A stretch of DNA of 64,000 bases from Catalinimonas alkaloidigena. Lineage in GTDB: Bacteria > Bacteroidota > Bacteroidia > Cytophagales > Cyclobacteriaceae. Positions within the stretch are counted from its first letter, which is position 1; every line of letters begins with the position of its first letter. Under the pieces are notes generated by a model. The model had not been told where the DNA came from. It worked only from the letters and a program-made list of their open reading frames with translations, and searched no databases. Below, in pieces: positions 7,158 to 15,741 of this stretch. The position numbers and the translations under genes are program-made. The stretch lies in the NCBI RefSeq assembly GCF_029504655.1, contig NZ_JAQFIL010000001.1, positions 5,399,001 to 5,463,000 on the forward strand, read 5' to 3'.

Positions 7158-7446
7158 ACAGATTAAAATCAGTAACAATTTGAGAGTAGTCTCCCCTCTC
7201 TTCTGCAGTCATGCTTTCAGAAGCCAGATAATTGGTCACTGCCCAAATATTGGAGCAAAGCACCATAGCAATAACGGCAGCGACTTTCACCCACGCAAAA
7301 CGGGATGGCTGATGTCTTGCCGCCTTTTCCTTGCGCTGATCCGCCAGCTTTTTTTGAATTTTAGCAAAGGTTTGCTCGGGGGCTTTTGCCCTTTGTATAC
7401 CGTCAAGGCTATCCATAGCCTTTTTGACACGATCCTCCTGTTTCAT
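7144..7446 (-). CDS. Small single-span membrane protein, putative anti-sigma factor
   Basis: 100 residues. A charged cytoplasmic N-terminus of about 50 residues (KAMDSLDGIQRAKAPEQTFAK) is followed by one transmembrane segment (WVKVAAVIAMVLCSNIWAV) and a short acidic periplasmic tail. No zinc-finger (HxxxCxxC) motif is present. Its position 2 bp after an ECF sigma gene, its size and topology are those of an anti-sigma factor; sequence alone does not prove it. It overlaps the Spy-like gene downstream, which could supply the periplasmic sensing domain this short protein lacks. Confidence 0.65.
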   Translation of the reverse strand: MKQEDRVKKAMDSLDGIQRAKAPEQTFAKIQKKLADQRKEKAARHQPSRFAWVKVAAVIAMVLCSNIWAVTNYLASESMTAEERGDYSQIVTDFNLYENE

Positions 7447-7448
7447 AC

Positions 7449-8051
7449 TTATTTTGACGTATTATTTTTTGTTTTCCTTCGGTCCGGGAAATATTTTTCC
7501 AATGCTTGTTTCAAATTTGCTTTTGCCCGCTGTACCAGTGACTCTACTGCTTTCCGGCTTTGATTCATAATTTCAGCTACTTCCTTCTGCGGTAGTCCTT
7601 CAATCTGAGTAAGGATGAAAGCCGTCTTCTGGTTTTCAGAAAGTGTATCAATGGCCTGAAAAAGCAGTTTAGCGTTTTCTTTGTTTTCTAATTTTACCCC
7701 TGGGTGTACAAAATCTATAGATTCGTACTTTATCTCAGCTGAGTCCCTGACGTACAGTGAAGTAAAGATGCCAAAACGCTTTTGACTCTTCTTTTTTCTC
7801 AGAAAATCCAACGATTTATTTACAGCAATCCGATAGATCCAGGTACTGACAGACGAATTGAACTGAAAGCTGGAAGCCGTGTTAAAAATGGTGACAAATA
7901 CATCCTGCAACAGTTCGTCGGCATCTTCCGCATTCTTGGTATAGCTGATGAGCGTATTGAAAACCCGATCGCTATAATGAAGGTAAAGCTGCTCTAATGC
8001 CTCTTCACTGCCATGCGCTATTGCCTGTAAACAGCTTTTTTCGTCAATCAT
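7449..8051 (-). CDS. ECF-family RNA polymerase sigma factor
   Basis: 200 residues, typical ECF length. Region 2 is at residues about 20-90 (EQLYLHYSDRVFNTLISY, DADELLQDVFVTIF, SVSTWIYRIAVNKSLDFLRK) and region 4 at about 130-185 (LSENQKTAFILTQIEGLPQ, EVAEIMNQSRKAVESLVQRA). First gene of an operon with the anti-sigma-like and Spy-like genes. The four GAGGGA-N15-CGTC elements at 470, 3046, 4314 and 6549 are the natural candidates for its regulon. No copy of that element lies in the 300 bp upstream of this gene, so the operon itself does not appear to be autoregulated through it. Confidence 0.93.
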   Translation of the reverse strand: MIDEKSCLQAIAHGSEEALEQLYLHYSDRVFNTLISYTKNAEDADELLQDVFVTIFNTASSFQFNSSVSTWIYRIAVNKSLDFLRKKKSQKRFGIFTSLYVRDSAEIKYESIDFVHPGVKLENKENAKLLFQAIDTLSENQKTAFILTQIEGLPQKEVAEIMNQSRKAVESLVQRAKANLKQALEKYFPDRRKTKNNTSK

Positions 8052-8652
8052 TGAACTGATTTTCGTGATGGTCTTGCCGTCAAGTGTATGCTAAAGCTTG
8101 TTCTTTCCACTAAAGTAGGAGGTCAAAAACTCAAAGCCTCATATTTTCCTTTGAAAATAGAAAGAATGGTGCATAAATACTTTAGTTAAAGTTGCAGCAT
8201 GTTTTTTAAAGCCTTGCATTAAGGGTAGTAAAAACTAAAATTTTCATCCACAGCCTCCAGGGCTGAATAAATTCACTTTATTAAAACTGTTGCTGATTTA
8301 AACCAGATCAAGCCTTTCAGCATGTAAATTTAAAGTTCTTCTGTTTTTTCAAAATGTCTGTGCAAAATAATCAAACAACGCTGGTGTCTAAATTTCCATC
8401 AGAGCAATTTATAGTAAAAAGCCAGCTCTCTGGAAGCTGGCTTTTTATGGCTACTCAATTTCACCCATTAATTTCTATTTTTTGAAATAGTGAATTATTG
8501 GGTCTTTCTGGGTTTCTCCGATATCTAAGGAGGTTTACAACAAAGCCACTTTATTTAAAAAATATGGCTTTTATCAATCGCTTTCCTCCGTGGGTCAGCA
8601 TATGACGCATGTCGGGTAGTTTCGTCCAAGCGAATCTTTTATACTTTTTTAT
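8052..8652. other. Intergenic region, 601 bp
   Basis: It contains the promoter side of the sigma operon and the terminator at 8416-8446. I found no reading frame with coding character and no GAGGGA-N15-CGTC element. The stretch 8447-8652 between the terminator and the dehalogenase gene is unexplained. Confidence 0.5.
8416..8446 (-). terminator. Intrinsic terminator after the TetR/dehalogenase operon
   Basis: Stem GCCAGCT/AGCTGGC with a 7-nt loop, flanked by five A and five T residues, so it can work in both directions. It lies about 205 bp downstream of the haloacid dehalogenase gene, the last gene of its operon. Confidence 0.75.
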
Positions 8653-9450
8653 TTACTTATAAGTCAATAAAATATCTGACACCTTTTGCAAGTCTGAAAC
8701 TACTATTTCGGCTTCCGGGGCCAACGGGAAGAGTTGCTTGCCTGGCCTGCTAATAAATGCCGCTCGCCATCCTGCCCATAAGGCGCCTGCCACATCCCAT
8801 CCGTGAGCCGCAATCAGCATCGCTTCATTCGGGTTAATCCCCATTTTCCTGGCCCCCCAATCATAAGTCTCTTTGAAAGGTTTAAATTTACCAATTTCTT
8901 CTACACTTAACCTTTCTTCAAAATATTCAGTCAAGCCCGCGCTTTCAAACTGTTTTTTTACACCCTCGTTTGAGGAATTAGTAAACGACACCAATTTGTA
9001 TCCATCTTCTTTTAATTGCCTCAATGCGAGTTTTACTTCAGGATGAGCAGGCAGACCTCTTAAAGCATTCACTATTACTTCTCTTGCCTCACTTTCTGAA
9101 ATAGCAATATTGTTATTTGCCGCAACCATCTGTAGTGCAGCGGCACCTATATAACCAAAATGATGGTACTGACCACTAGCAGTGGTGACCAGAGAATATT
9201 GCAGCATGGTGGTAAACCAAAGTGAAAGCAGGTCTTCTCTGCCATGTAAAGCTTTACCAACTTGTTGCTTCATTTGTGTCAGGTCCAGTAATGTTTCGTT
9301 TACATCAAAAAACAAAACTTTTGGCCTTGGTAAATCTTTCGTGTTCATATGCTCAGTTTTTTTAAAGCTGTTAGCCATAGCAGGTGAAATAAATCCCGAC
9401 AGGCCAATGATACCCAGGTTTTTAAGATACTTCCTTCTCTTATAATTCAT
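8653..9450 (-). CDS. Type II haloacid dehalogenase-like HAD hydrolase with export signal
   Basis: 265 residues. The N-terminus has a twin-arginine-like signal (RRKYLKNLG followed by a hydrophobic stretch to about residue 26), unusual for this normally cytoplasmic family. HAD motifs follow in order: catalytic Asp49 in FFDVNETLLDL, motif II SFTNSS, the lysine in GKFKPFKETY and the acidic motif AAHGWDVAGA. These are the signatures of (S)-2-haloacid dehalogenases, which replace halogen by hydroxyl with inversion; the true substrate is not known. It is the last gene of the operon with a CxxC CMD-family protein and the TetR regulator. Confidence 0.85.
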   Translation of the reverse strand: MNYKRRKYLKNLGIIGLSGFISPAMANSFKKTEHMNTKDLPRPKVLFFDVNETLLDLTQMKQQVGKALHGREDLLSLWFTTMLQYSLVTTASGQYHHFGYIGAAALQMVAANNNIAISESEAREVIVNALRGLPAHPEVKLALRQLKEDGYKLVSFTNSSNEGVKKQFESAGLTEYFEERLSVEEIGKFKPFKETYDWGARKMGINPNEAMLIAAHGWDVAGALWAGWRAAFISRPGKQLFPLAPEAEIVVSDLQKVSDILLTYK

Positions 9451-9530
9451 ATAAGTTTCCCCTTTGATAGAGAGCTTGTTTAATCATAAGTGTCAGCAGA
9501 TACCGCTGACACCTATATAAATATTTGTTA

Positions 9531-10094
9531 TCAGTTCCATGCATATTTTTCAGCTCCCTTATCTAAAGGTGTTTCAGCAATATGATTGGTATAATTACTG
9601 ATTGTTTTTTGAGCAAGTCCGAGAATGATTTCCAGTAATTGTCTTTGGTTAAAACCCGCATCATAAAACATAGCCATTTCGTCTTGGCTTACATTGCCTC
9701 TATTCCTGACCATCGCTAAGGTCATGGTTCGCAATGCTTCCAGTTTTTCAGAAGGCAGCTTTGTGTTGTTTCTTAATGCTTCTGTAATGGCGTCATCCAC
9801 TTTCATTGCTTTGGCAATTGCTGTGTGTGCCGGTACACAATAGTGACATTCGTGTTCTACATTGATGGTTTGCCACACTACTGTAAGCTCATCCTTGTCA
9901 AAAGAGGAATTTGCGAATAACTCGTGTATATTTTGGTAAGCTTCCAATAATCCTGGCGCTTCTGCCAAAACACCGTGCAAATTGGGCACATAACCATAAG
10001 CATTATTTGATTTCTGTAGTAATGCTTTACTTTTTTCGGGTGCTGATTCTATGCTATGAATTGTCAATGATTCACTTTTTTGTGTCGTACTCAT
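9531..10094 (-). CDS. Carboxymuconolactone decarboxylase/AhpD-like protein
   Basis: 187 residues. The CMD domain has the redox motif CxxCxxxH (ECHYCVPAH, Cys83, Cys86, His90) as in AhpD alkylhydroperoxidases, with the usual helical pattern before (YVPNLHGVLAEAPGLLEAY) and after. Such proteins reduce peroxides or detoxify reactive organics using the cysteine pair. It is transcribed between tetR and the dehalogenase gene, with a TetR-type palindrome (10129-10152) 35 bp upstream of the start, so it is probably induced by an electrophile or peroxide sensed by the regulator. Confidence 0.9.
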   Translation of the reverse strand: MSTTQKSESLTIHSIESAPEKSKALLQKSNNAYGYVPNLHGVLAEAPGLLEAYQNIHELFANSSFDKDELTVVWQTINVEHECHYCVPAHTAIAKAMKVDDAITEALRNNTKLPSEKLEALRTMTLAMVRNRGNVSQDEMAMFYDAGFNQRQLLEIILGLAQKTISNYTNHIAETPLDKGAEKYAWN

Positions 10095-10128
10095 AATTTG
10101 AACTTTTATTTACTACTATAATTATTAA

Positions 10129-10152
10129 ATAACTAAACGATCATTTAGTTAT
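10129..10152. promoter_or_regulatory. TetR-type operator 1 (before the CMD-family gene)
   Basis: 24-bp palindrome ATAACTAAA, CGATCA, TTTAGTTAT with perfect 9-bp arms. A near copy lies upstream of the tetR gene at 10753-10776. The gap between tetR and the CMD gene could thus hold a second, internal promoter under the same repressor. Confidence 0.75.
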
Positions 10153-10167
10153 CGCTTAAAAAAAAGC

Positions 10168-10731
10168 TTATAAACTTTTAAAAATGTTTTCTATATAATT
10201 TTCCAATTGCGATGGGTTGAATGTTCTGCTTGCTGATGCTAGTCCAAACATGGCTATTATCAGATAGTCAGCTTGTTGTTCAATTATCTCATTATCTTTG
10301 GATTGATCCCGTCTCAAAATTTCCGCAAAATGCGCTCTCACATTTTCTGTGAATTGTGAAAGTGCGTCTTTAATTTTTTTATCAGCATCTTGCCCGATTT
10401 CGTTTGCGGTATTCGTCACCAAACAGCCCTTTCCATATCCATTATCTTTAGAGAATTCAACAAAATTGTAGAAGTATTCTTTGATGCTTTCAACACCATT
10501 GGTAGATGACTTTAAATTACTGAGCAATCTGTTAAGCTTCTGCCTGTAACACTTTATGCTTTCAAGGAAAACCCCGTTTTTATTTTCAAAACTGGAGTAG
10601 ATAGAAAATTTGTTAATGCCCATTTCCTTCTCAAGCATTTGCATAGAAGTGGATTCGTAACCGTTACGCCAGAATAAGTTCATAGCTTTCTCGATTACTT
10701 CCTGCTCAATATAATTCTTTGTCCTTGGCAT
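10168..10731 (-). CDS. TetR-family transcriptional regulator
   Basis: 187 residues from the ATG at 10729-10731; a longer start at 10764 would lie inside the operator. The N-terminal helix-turn-helix (residues about 5-50) shows IEKAMNLFWRNGYESTSMQM and MGINKFSIYSSFENKNGVF, typical of TetR proteins. The C-terminal ligand and dimer domain has a cysteine in GKGCLVTN. Identical-type palindromes before its own gene and before the following CMD gene indicate autoregulation and control of the operon. The ligand is unknown; the downstream enzymes suggest a halogenated or electrophilic compound. Confidence 0.92.
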   Translation of the reverse strand: MPRTKNYIEQEVIEKAMNLFWRNGYESTSMQMLEKEMGINKFSIYSSFENKNGVFLESIKCYRQKLNRLLSNLKSSTNGVESIKEYFYNFVEFSKDNGYGKGCLVTNTANEIGQDADKKIKDALSQFTENVRAHFAEILRRDQSKDNEIIEQQADYLIIAMFGLASASRTFNPSQLENYIENIFKSL

Positions 10732-10752
10732 ATTACGTTTATATATAACGAG

Positions 10753-10776
10753 ATAACTAAACAATCGTTTAGATAA
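10753..10776. promoter_or_regulatory. TetR-type operator 2 (before tetR)
   Basis: ATAACTAAACAATCGTTTAGATAA, same core (CTAAAC-N4-GTTTAG) as operator 1 with a few changes. It lies 22-45 bp upstream of the tetR start, the place for a repressor site. Confidence 0.75.
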
Positions 10777-11183
10777 AACAAGAATTTTTGAATTTTTTAT
10801 GTAAACAGCATTTATTTAGTGAGAATCCTATTTTTATAAATTCCGATTATTTCTCGTACTAATGATTGTTTATCAGGTAGTTACAATTGACTCTTTTTCA
10901 ATTTGATAGTAGTTCAGGATGTAACTAAAGAAAATTGAGAGGGTACTTTACCGGCTATAAATTGCAAGCTAAAGCATCCTAATAGAGCACTATGCTGATA
11001 CACTCGTCGGCATGACCCAGAGAGGACGCCAAAGCCAGAGTTCAGCACGCTGGGCTGCCCATACAATACCAAATGGAAAACCCGGAGCTCCAGGGGGAAT
11101 GAACCTCATTTTTTTACTACTAACAGAAGGCCGTGAGAAAATAAGCTGTCACTATCAAAGAGTTATCTTCCTTCGGACCGCTC
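10777..11183. other. Intergenic region, 407 bp
   Basis: Nothing recognisable. The part at about 11000-11110 is richer in G+C than its surroundings and has a short open frame (66 codons, plus strand) without family resemblance; it could be a decayed gene piece. Confidence 0.4.
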
Positions 11184-12161
11184 TCATCCTTCATGTTGCC
11201 ACCACTCTCTGACAGTTTTTAAATCTTTCTTCATGGCATCAAAAACTATTTGTTTGTCAACTGACAGTTTGGTATCTCCGTGTTCAGCGCCCCCAATCGG
11301 ATATTCCAGATGAAGAGATATCGGAGCTTGAATGCGGTATTTTTTCAATAGCTGGAAATAGGTTTTAAAATCTACCATGCCTTCTCCCAAAGGAGTATTT
11401 CGGGGATACCATTTTCCATTTTTCTTTTCCCATATAAAATCCTTAATGGCTAAAGTTTTGATATGGGGTTGTATCAATCGCAGGCTGTTGGGCCAGGACA
11501 TACCACCCTCAACCACGGCATGCCGGATATCGTACTGAGCGCCCATCGACTGCGAATCGGCCTTCTTCAGAAGTTCCCACAGTTCCCAGATAGAAGCGCC
11601 CACATAGTTTCCAGCATGATTCTGATAACATCCGGTTAACCCCAACTCACTGTTTAGCTGACTTAAGGCTTCCATCCTTTGTTGAAAGTATCGCAGTGAC
11701 TCGGGTATACTCTTATCATCCTGATAGCGAAAATAGCTCATGCGGTAATACTGCATCCCAAGCTTAGCCGCTGTTTCCAACACCTGTCTATCGGTTGGGT
11801 TATCGGGGTCCTGTACAGCGGTGGTCATCATACTGGGAGCAAAACCCACTTTGCGCATAGCTTCTACCGCACCTGGCAACTCTTCTTCCACTCTCTCCGG
11901 CTGCACATGTCCCTTAGGACGTACCGTTAGGTCAATGCCATCAAATCCAATTTCGGCAGCAGCCTCAGCCATATCCTGCTCATTCAAAAACTGTAAGTGT
12001 TTGGAGAATATGTGAACTTTCAAAGGAGTAGCCGCAGGATCATGCCCACCCCAAGATAGATCTCCAGGGAATAAGGGTAAAGCCGCTCCTCCCAGGATGG
12101 ATTTTTTGATAAAGGTTCTTCTTGACTGGCTGTTTGTAGCTGCTTTTAATCGCTTGTTCAT
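11184..12161 (-). CDS. Exported xylose isomerase-like TIM-barrel protein (sugar phosphate isomerase/epimerase family)
   Basis: 325 residues. A twin-arginine signal (SQSRRTFIKKSILGG) directs it to the periplasm. The AP endonuclease 2/xylose isomerase-like barrel follows: GFDGIDLTVRPKGHVQPERV, the YQNHAGNYVG strand, QYDIRHAVVEGG, LAIKDFIWEKKNGKW and a final LEYPIGGAEHG, with acidic and histidine residues in the metal-ligand places. Family members isomerise, epimerise or cleave sugars. It is 510 bp beyond the last sulfatase of the left arm of the polysaccharide locus and in the same direction, so it may work on released sugars; its exact reaction is unknown. Confidence 0.8.
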   Translation of the reverse strand: MNKRLKAATNSQSRRTFIKKSILGGAALPLFPGDLSWGGHDPAATPLKVHIFSKHLQFLNEQDMAEAAAEIGFDGIDLTVRPKGHVQPERVEEELPGAVEAMRKVGFAPSMMTTAVQDPDNPTDRQVLETAAKLGMQYYRMSYFRYQDDKSIPESLRYFQQRMEALSQLNSELGLTGCYQNHAGNYVGASIWELWELLKKADSQSMGAQYDIRHAVVEGGMSWPNSLRLIQPHIKTLAIKDFIWEKKNGKWYPRNTPLGEGMVDFKTYFQLLKKYRIQAPISLHLEYPIGGAEHGDTKLSVDKQIVFDAMKKDLKTVREWWQHEG

Positions 12162-12671
12162 GGTAGACTTTTTTTGATAATTTATCTATTTTTTATCATA
12201 TCTCCGATTGTCATTTGCTTCACATTAATTTTTACCGAAGTAATAACCTGCCCGATGCTTCTCTATTCTACAATTTCAAACCTCTATGTTCTTCCGCATC
12301 ATGTGGGTGAATCTATTGTCTTTGCTGGAACCCTAAGTCATGCCCACCCACCTTTTTTTTCTGCCATAGAACAATAAGGACGACAGCCTGACCGAGTCTT
12401 CATAGTAAAAGCTGCTGCCGTGACCCTTTTCAGGTTTACGTCGTATGATAATTTCAAAAAGAACCTATTACCTTAAATGGGTGGTAATGTAGGTGAGCTG
12501 ATAAAGTTATCCATATCAGCACAATTCAACAAAAACTGCTCTCTCTAAAAATATATGTATGACTGCTCAATGGACGCATAAAATAGCGCTGAGCAAATCA
12601 GCAAGAAAGCCGCCACAAAATATACTATCAAAGTTTTTGCATCTGCCAAAATAGTTAGTTTGTATAAGAAA
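12162..12671. other. Intergenic region, 510 bp
   Basis: Separates the isomerase-like gene from the sulfatase cluster. No coding frame, strong hairpin or known element found. It probably carries the promoter of the isomerase-like gene. Confidence 0.4.
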
Positions 12672-14150
12672 CTACTGCTGAGCTTTATCAAGTAAGTTGA
12701 GCAAGCTATTCACTATATCCGGTCGTCTGTCGTAAAGATTTTCTTTTTCGCTGATGTCTTCATCCAGATTGTACAACTGTCCCGGCGTTTCTATTCCATA
12801 ACCATCCGGATGACTATGATCACTAAAGCCACCAGAAACATCCGAAAGAATGAGCTTCCATGGTCCTTTTCTGATTGCGAAAACTCCTGCGCCGGAATGG
12901 TGTATCAGACTTCTGTTTCTCAGCGTATCATCCTCATTACCTTGGAGAAGAGGTAATAAGCTGTAGCTATCTTTACCTGCTTTTTCATCTCCGGAAAATG
13001 GCTTCTCCAACAGGTCAGCAATAGTAGGGAACAAGTCGATACTCGACACTGGATAATTATTGACCGTTCCTTCACCAATATGACCTTTCCAGTTTACGAG
13101 GAATGGCACCCTGTGCCCCCCTTCCCATATGTCTGCCTTTAGCCCTCTCAGCTTCCCGTTTGGATGATGCCCGAAGTTGGCGATTACCGAGCCAATCGGT
13201 CCCGAATGACTGGTACCATCCCGTGCCGGAGAGCCGTTGTCGCTGGTAAAAAAAATAATTGTATTCTCCCTTTGTCCACTTTGCTCTAATGCTTCTACGA
13301 TTTGGCCCACTGACCAATCAACTTCTAACACAAAATCACCGTAAGGACCGACATTGCTTTTATCTTTAAAATCAGCTGTAGGTACGATCGGTGTATGAGG
13401 TGCAGTTAAAGCAAAATATAAGAAGAAAGGCTGGTCAGTTTCAGTTTTTTTATCATGAATATATTCTACAGCTTTTCTGGTAATCTCCGGCATCACATGC
13501 TCAAGTTTCCAGCCGGCAGCCATTTTACCTGCTTTGCCAAACATGGTGCCAGGCTTATCCTCAGTAGGTAAAGCCATGACTTTATTATTTTCTATAAAAG
13601 TATAGGGAGGAAAGTTGGGTACGTCATCACCAAAATAATAGTCAAACCCATAGCTAAGGGGACCACCTGATATAGCTTGCCCGTAATCTACATTTTTGCC
13701 ATTTGTCTCTTTGGCTGATATAGTGTCTGTAGTAGGCCAGTTCCAGCCCAGGTGCCACTTGCCAATAGCAGAAGTATGGTAACTCTGATGCTTCAAAAAC
13801 GCGGGAAGCGTAGTAAGTTCAGGCGCAATGAGGGGAGGATCCCATTCCCATAGTACCCATTCTTTCAGGCGGCTTCTCCACGCATATCTGCCAGTCAGTA
13901 TACTATATCGCGTCGGTGTGCATACCGCAGAAGGAGAATGGGCATCTGTGAACAACATGCCTTCGCTTGCCAGCTTATCAATATTTGGCGTTTGAAACTT
14001 TGCTTCCTGGTTATAACATGACAAATCTCCATAGCCCATGTCATCAGCCAATATGATGATGATATTTGGCTTTTCTACTGCGGAAGTGCAAGCAGAAATA
14101 ATAAGAGCAAGTAGCATATGACCCCTGAAAACTTTAGTGATGGAATTCAT
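12672..14150 (-). CDS. S1-family sulfatase lipoprotein
   Basis: 492 residues. The lipobox is LIISAC. The metal site begins with LADDMGYGD (Asp36, Asp37), and the formylglycine motif is CTPTR at Cys77, followed by YSILTGRYAWRS and GKWHLGWNW. FFTSDNG is the second metal-binding segment. It is closely related to the next gene (14154-15728); the CTPTRYSILTGRY plus WRS pattern recalls the group containing GalNAc-6-sulfatases, a tentative call. The ATG at 14150 is preferred over the GTG at 14153; it starts 3 bp after the upstream stop. Last gene of the left-arm operon. Confidence 0.92.
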   Translation of the reverse strand: MNSITKVFRGHMLLALIISACTSAVEKPNIIIILADDMGYGDLSCYNQEAKFQTPNIDKLASEGMLFTDAHSPSAVCTPTRYSILTGRYAWRSRLKEWVLWEWDPPLIAPELTTLPAFLKHQSYHTSAIGKWHLGWNWPTTDTISAKETNGKNVDYGQAISGGPLSYGFDYYFGDDVPNFPPYTFIENNKVMALPTEDKPGTMFGKAGKMAAGWKLEHVMPEITRKAVEYIHDKKTETDQPFFLYFALTAPHTPIVPTADFKDKSNVGPYGDFVLEVDWSVGQIVEALEQSGQRENTIIFFTSDNGSPARDGTSHSGPIGSVIANFGHHPNGKLRGLKADIWEGGHRVPFLVNWKGHIGEGTVNNYPVSSIDLFPTIADLLEKPFSGDEKAGKDSYSLLPLLQGNEDDTLRNRSLIHHSGAGVFAIRKGPWKLILSDVSGGFSDHSHPDGYGIETPGQLYNLDEDISEKENLYDRRPDIVNSLLNLLDKAQQ

Positions 14151-14153
14151 CAC

Positions 14154-15728
14154 CTATTCATTTGAATTTTCAGCTCCCATCCAGTCTAACTCCTCCCATA
14201 CAGCAGGCCCGTCATTGCGCTGCTCTTTACCAGGGGTGCTTCTCCCTTTTTTGATATAGTCGTTTAACAATGCTGTTAAAGACTTCACTACCTCAGGATG
14301 TTTATGATACAAATTCTCCTGCTCGGCAGGGTCTTCCGCCAGATTATAGAGTTGCATAGGTTCCAGCCCCTCCAAAGCTTCTCCGCTCTTGGGCGCACTC
14401 CATCCTCCCGAACCGGGCCAGAGTATCAGTTTCCACTCATCTTTTCTGATAGCAAAACGTCCTTCTATAGAATGATGTACAGTGGCTTCTCTCAAAGGTT
14501 TTGTGTAGCTCTTCTGCTGTAATACCGGCAAAAAGCTATAACTATCCTCTGCGGCATCATCAGGTAAATCGGTGTCTAAGATATCCGCACAGGTAGCCAT
14601 TAAGTCGGTGGTACAGATCACCTCATCGGAAACCAAAGGATTCTTTATTCCACCGGTCCAGTTTACGATGAAAGGAACCCTATGTCCTCCTTCATAAATG
14701 TCTGCTTTATGACCTCTGTAGATATAACTTGGATCATGCCCCACCTTAGCCAACTCCCCAAAATCCGCTTTCGGTGAGCAGCCATTATCGCTCGTAAAAA
14801 TGATCATGGTGTTCTCACGTACACCCTGCTTTTCCAGTGCCTCTACCACCCTTCTTACAACATCATCCACCTGAAGAACAAAGTCACCATAAAAGTTGGT
14901 ATTACTTTTCCCCAGAAATTCGGTGGTAGGTAAGATAGGGGTATGCGGGGCGGGAAGGGCAAAATACATGAAAAAAGGTGCAGGTTGTTTTGCCTGTTCA
15001 CTGATGTAAGCTACTGCTTTTTCAGTCAGATCGTCCAGGGTCAAGGTATGGTTAAAATCCTGGGCGGTAGGCCCTTTCCTCCAGAAGCCTTTGGTATCCA
15101 CATTTTGTGTGGTATCAATAATGGAGGAAGTGGCATTTGCATTCTCAATGTAAACATAAGGAGGCATGTCCAGGGAGCCGTTAAAGCCAAATGAATAATC
15201 AAAACCTTGAGCGTTAGGGCCATTTGTGATGGGTTGGGTAAAATCAACCTCAGGATTGTTGTTCAGGTTATAGGAATTGATATCATCAGCTTCATGCTTA
15301 AAGCTCCAGTCCCATCCCAGATGCCATTTTCCCACAAAAGACGTATGATACCCATGCTGCTGCAACAGATCTGCTACCGTCATTCGCTCTGGTTCAATCA
15401 GTGCTTTTGAATATCCGCTTAACACGGATTTTTTTAATGTTGAGCGCCAGTTGTACCTGCCCGTAAGGATACTGTATCGGGTAGGCGTACAGACAGAAGA
15501 ACTGGTATGTGCGTCGGTAAATGCGACTCCTCCTTTTGCTAATTCATCTATAGCAGGTGTATGGAGTTTTGAGTTCTCATTGAAAAATGAAATATCGCCA
15601 TACCCCAAATCATCCGCCAGGATATAAACAATATTGGGCTGGCCCGATGAGCTTGCATTCTGGGCAAACAAAGGATTAAACACTATATGAAACAATAAGC
15701 AATTTACTACGAATAGACACTTAAGCAT
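14154..15728 (-). CDS. S1-family sulfatase
   Basis: 524 residues with a signal peptide ending at FAQ. LADDLGYGD (Asp39, Asp40) and the formylglycine motif CTPTR at Cys80 are intact, as are GKWHLGWDW and IFTSDNGCS. It is a paralogue of the 12672-14150 sulfatase and lies directly upstream of it, so the pair arose by gene duplication. It hydrolyses sulfate esters once the cysteine is converted to formylglycine; no maturase gene is in the window. It probably desulfates oligosaccharides in the periplasm. Confidence 0.92.
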   Translation of the reverse strand: MLKCLFVVNCLLFHIVFNPLFAQNASSSGQPNIVYILADDLGYGDISFFNENSKLHTPAIDELAKGGVAFTDAHTSSSVCTPTRYSILTGRYNWRSTLKKSVLSGYSKALIEPERMTVADLLQQHGYHTSFVGKWHLGWDWSFKHEADDINSYNLNNNPEVDFTQPITNGPNAQGFDYSFGFNGSLDMPPYVYIENANATSSIIDTTQNVDTKGFWRKGPTAQDFNHTLTLDDLTEKAVAYISEQAKQPAPFFMYFALPAPHTPILPTTEFLGKSNTNFYGDFVLQVDDVVRRVVEALEKQGVRENTMIIFTSDNGCSPKADFGELAKVGHDPSYIYRGHKADIYEGGHRVPFIVNWTGGIKNPLVSDEVICTTDLMATCADILDTDLPDDAAEDSYSFLPVLQQKSYTKPLREATVHHSIEGRFAIRKDEWKLILWPGSGGWSAPKSGEALEGLEPMQLYNLAEDPAEQENLYHKHPEVVKSLTALLNDYIKKGRSTPGKEQRNDGPAVWEELDWMGAENSNE

Positions 15729-15741
15729 AGGTGATATTGTG

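Noticed and set aside
8052..8350. A GAGGGA-N15-CGTC promoter before the ECF sigma gene
   Set aside because: Looked for on the minus strand, but no such pair is present.
11012..11212. Plus-strand open frame of 66 codons in the gap before the isomerase-like gene
   Set aside because: No family resemblance, no signal, and it overlaps the end of a well-supported gene.
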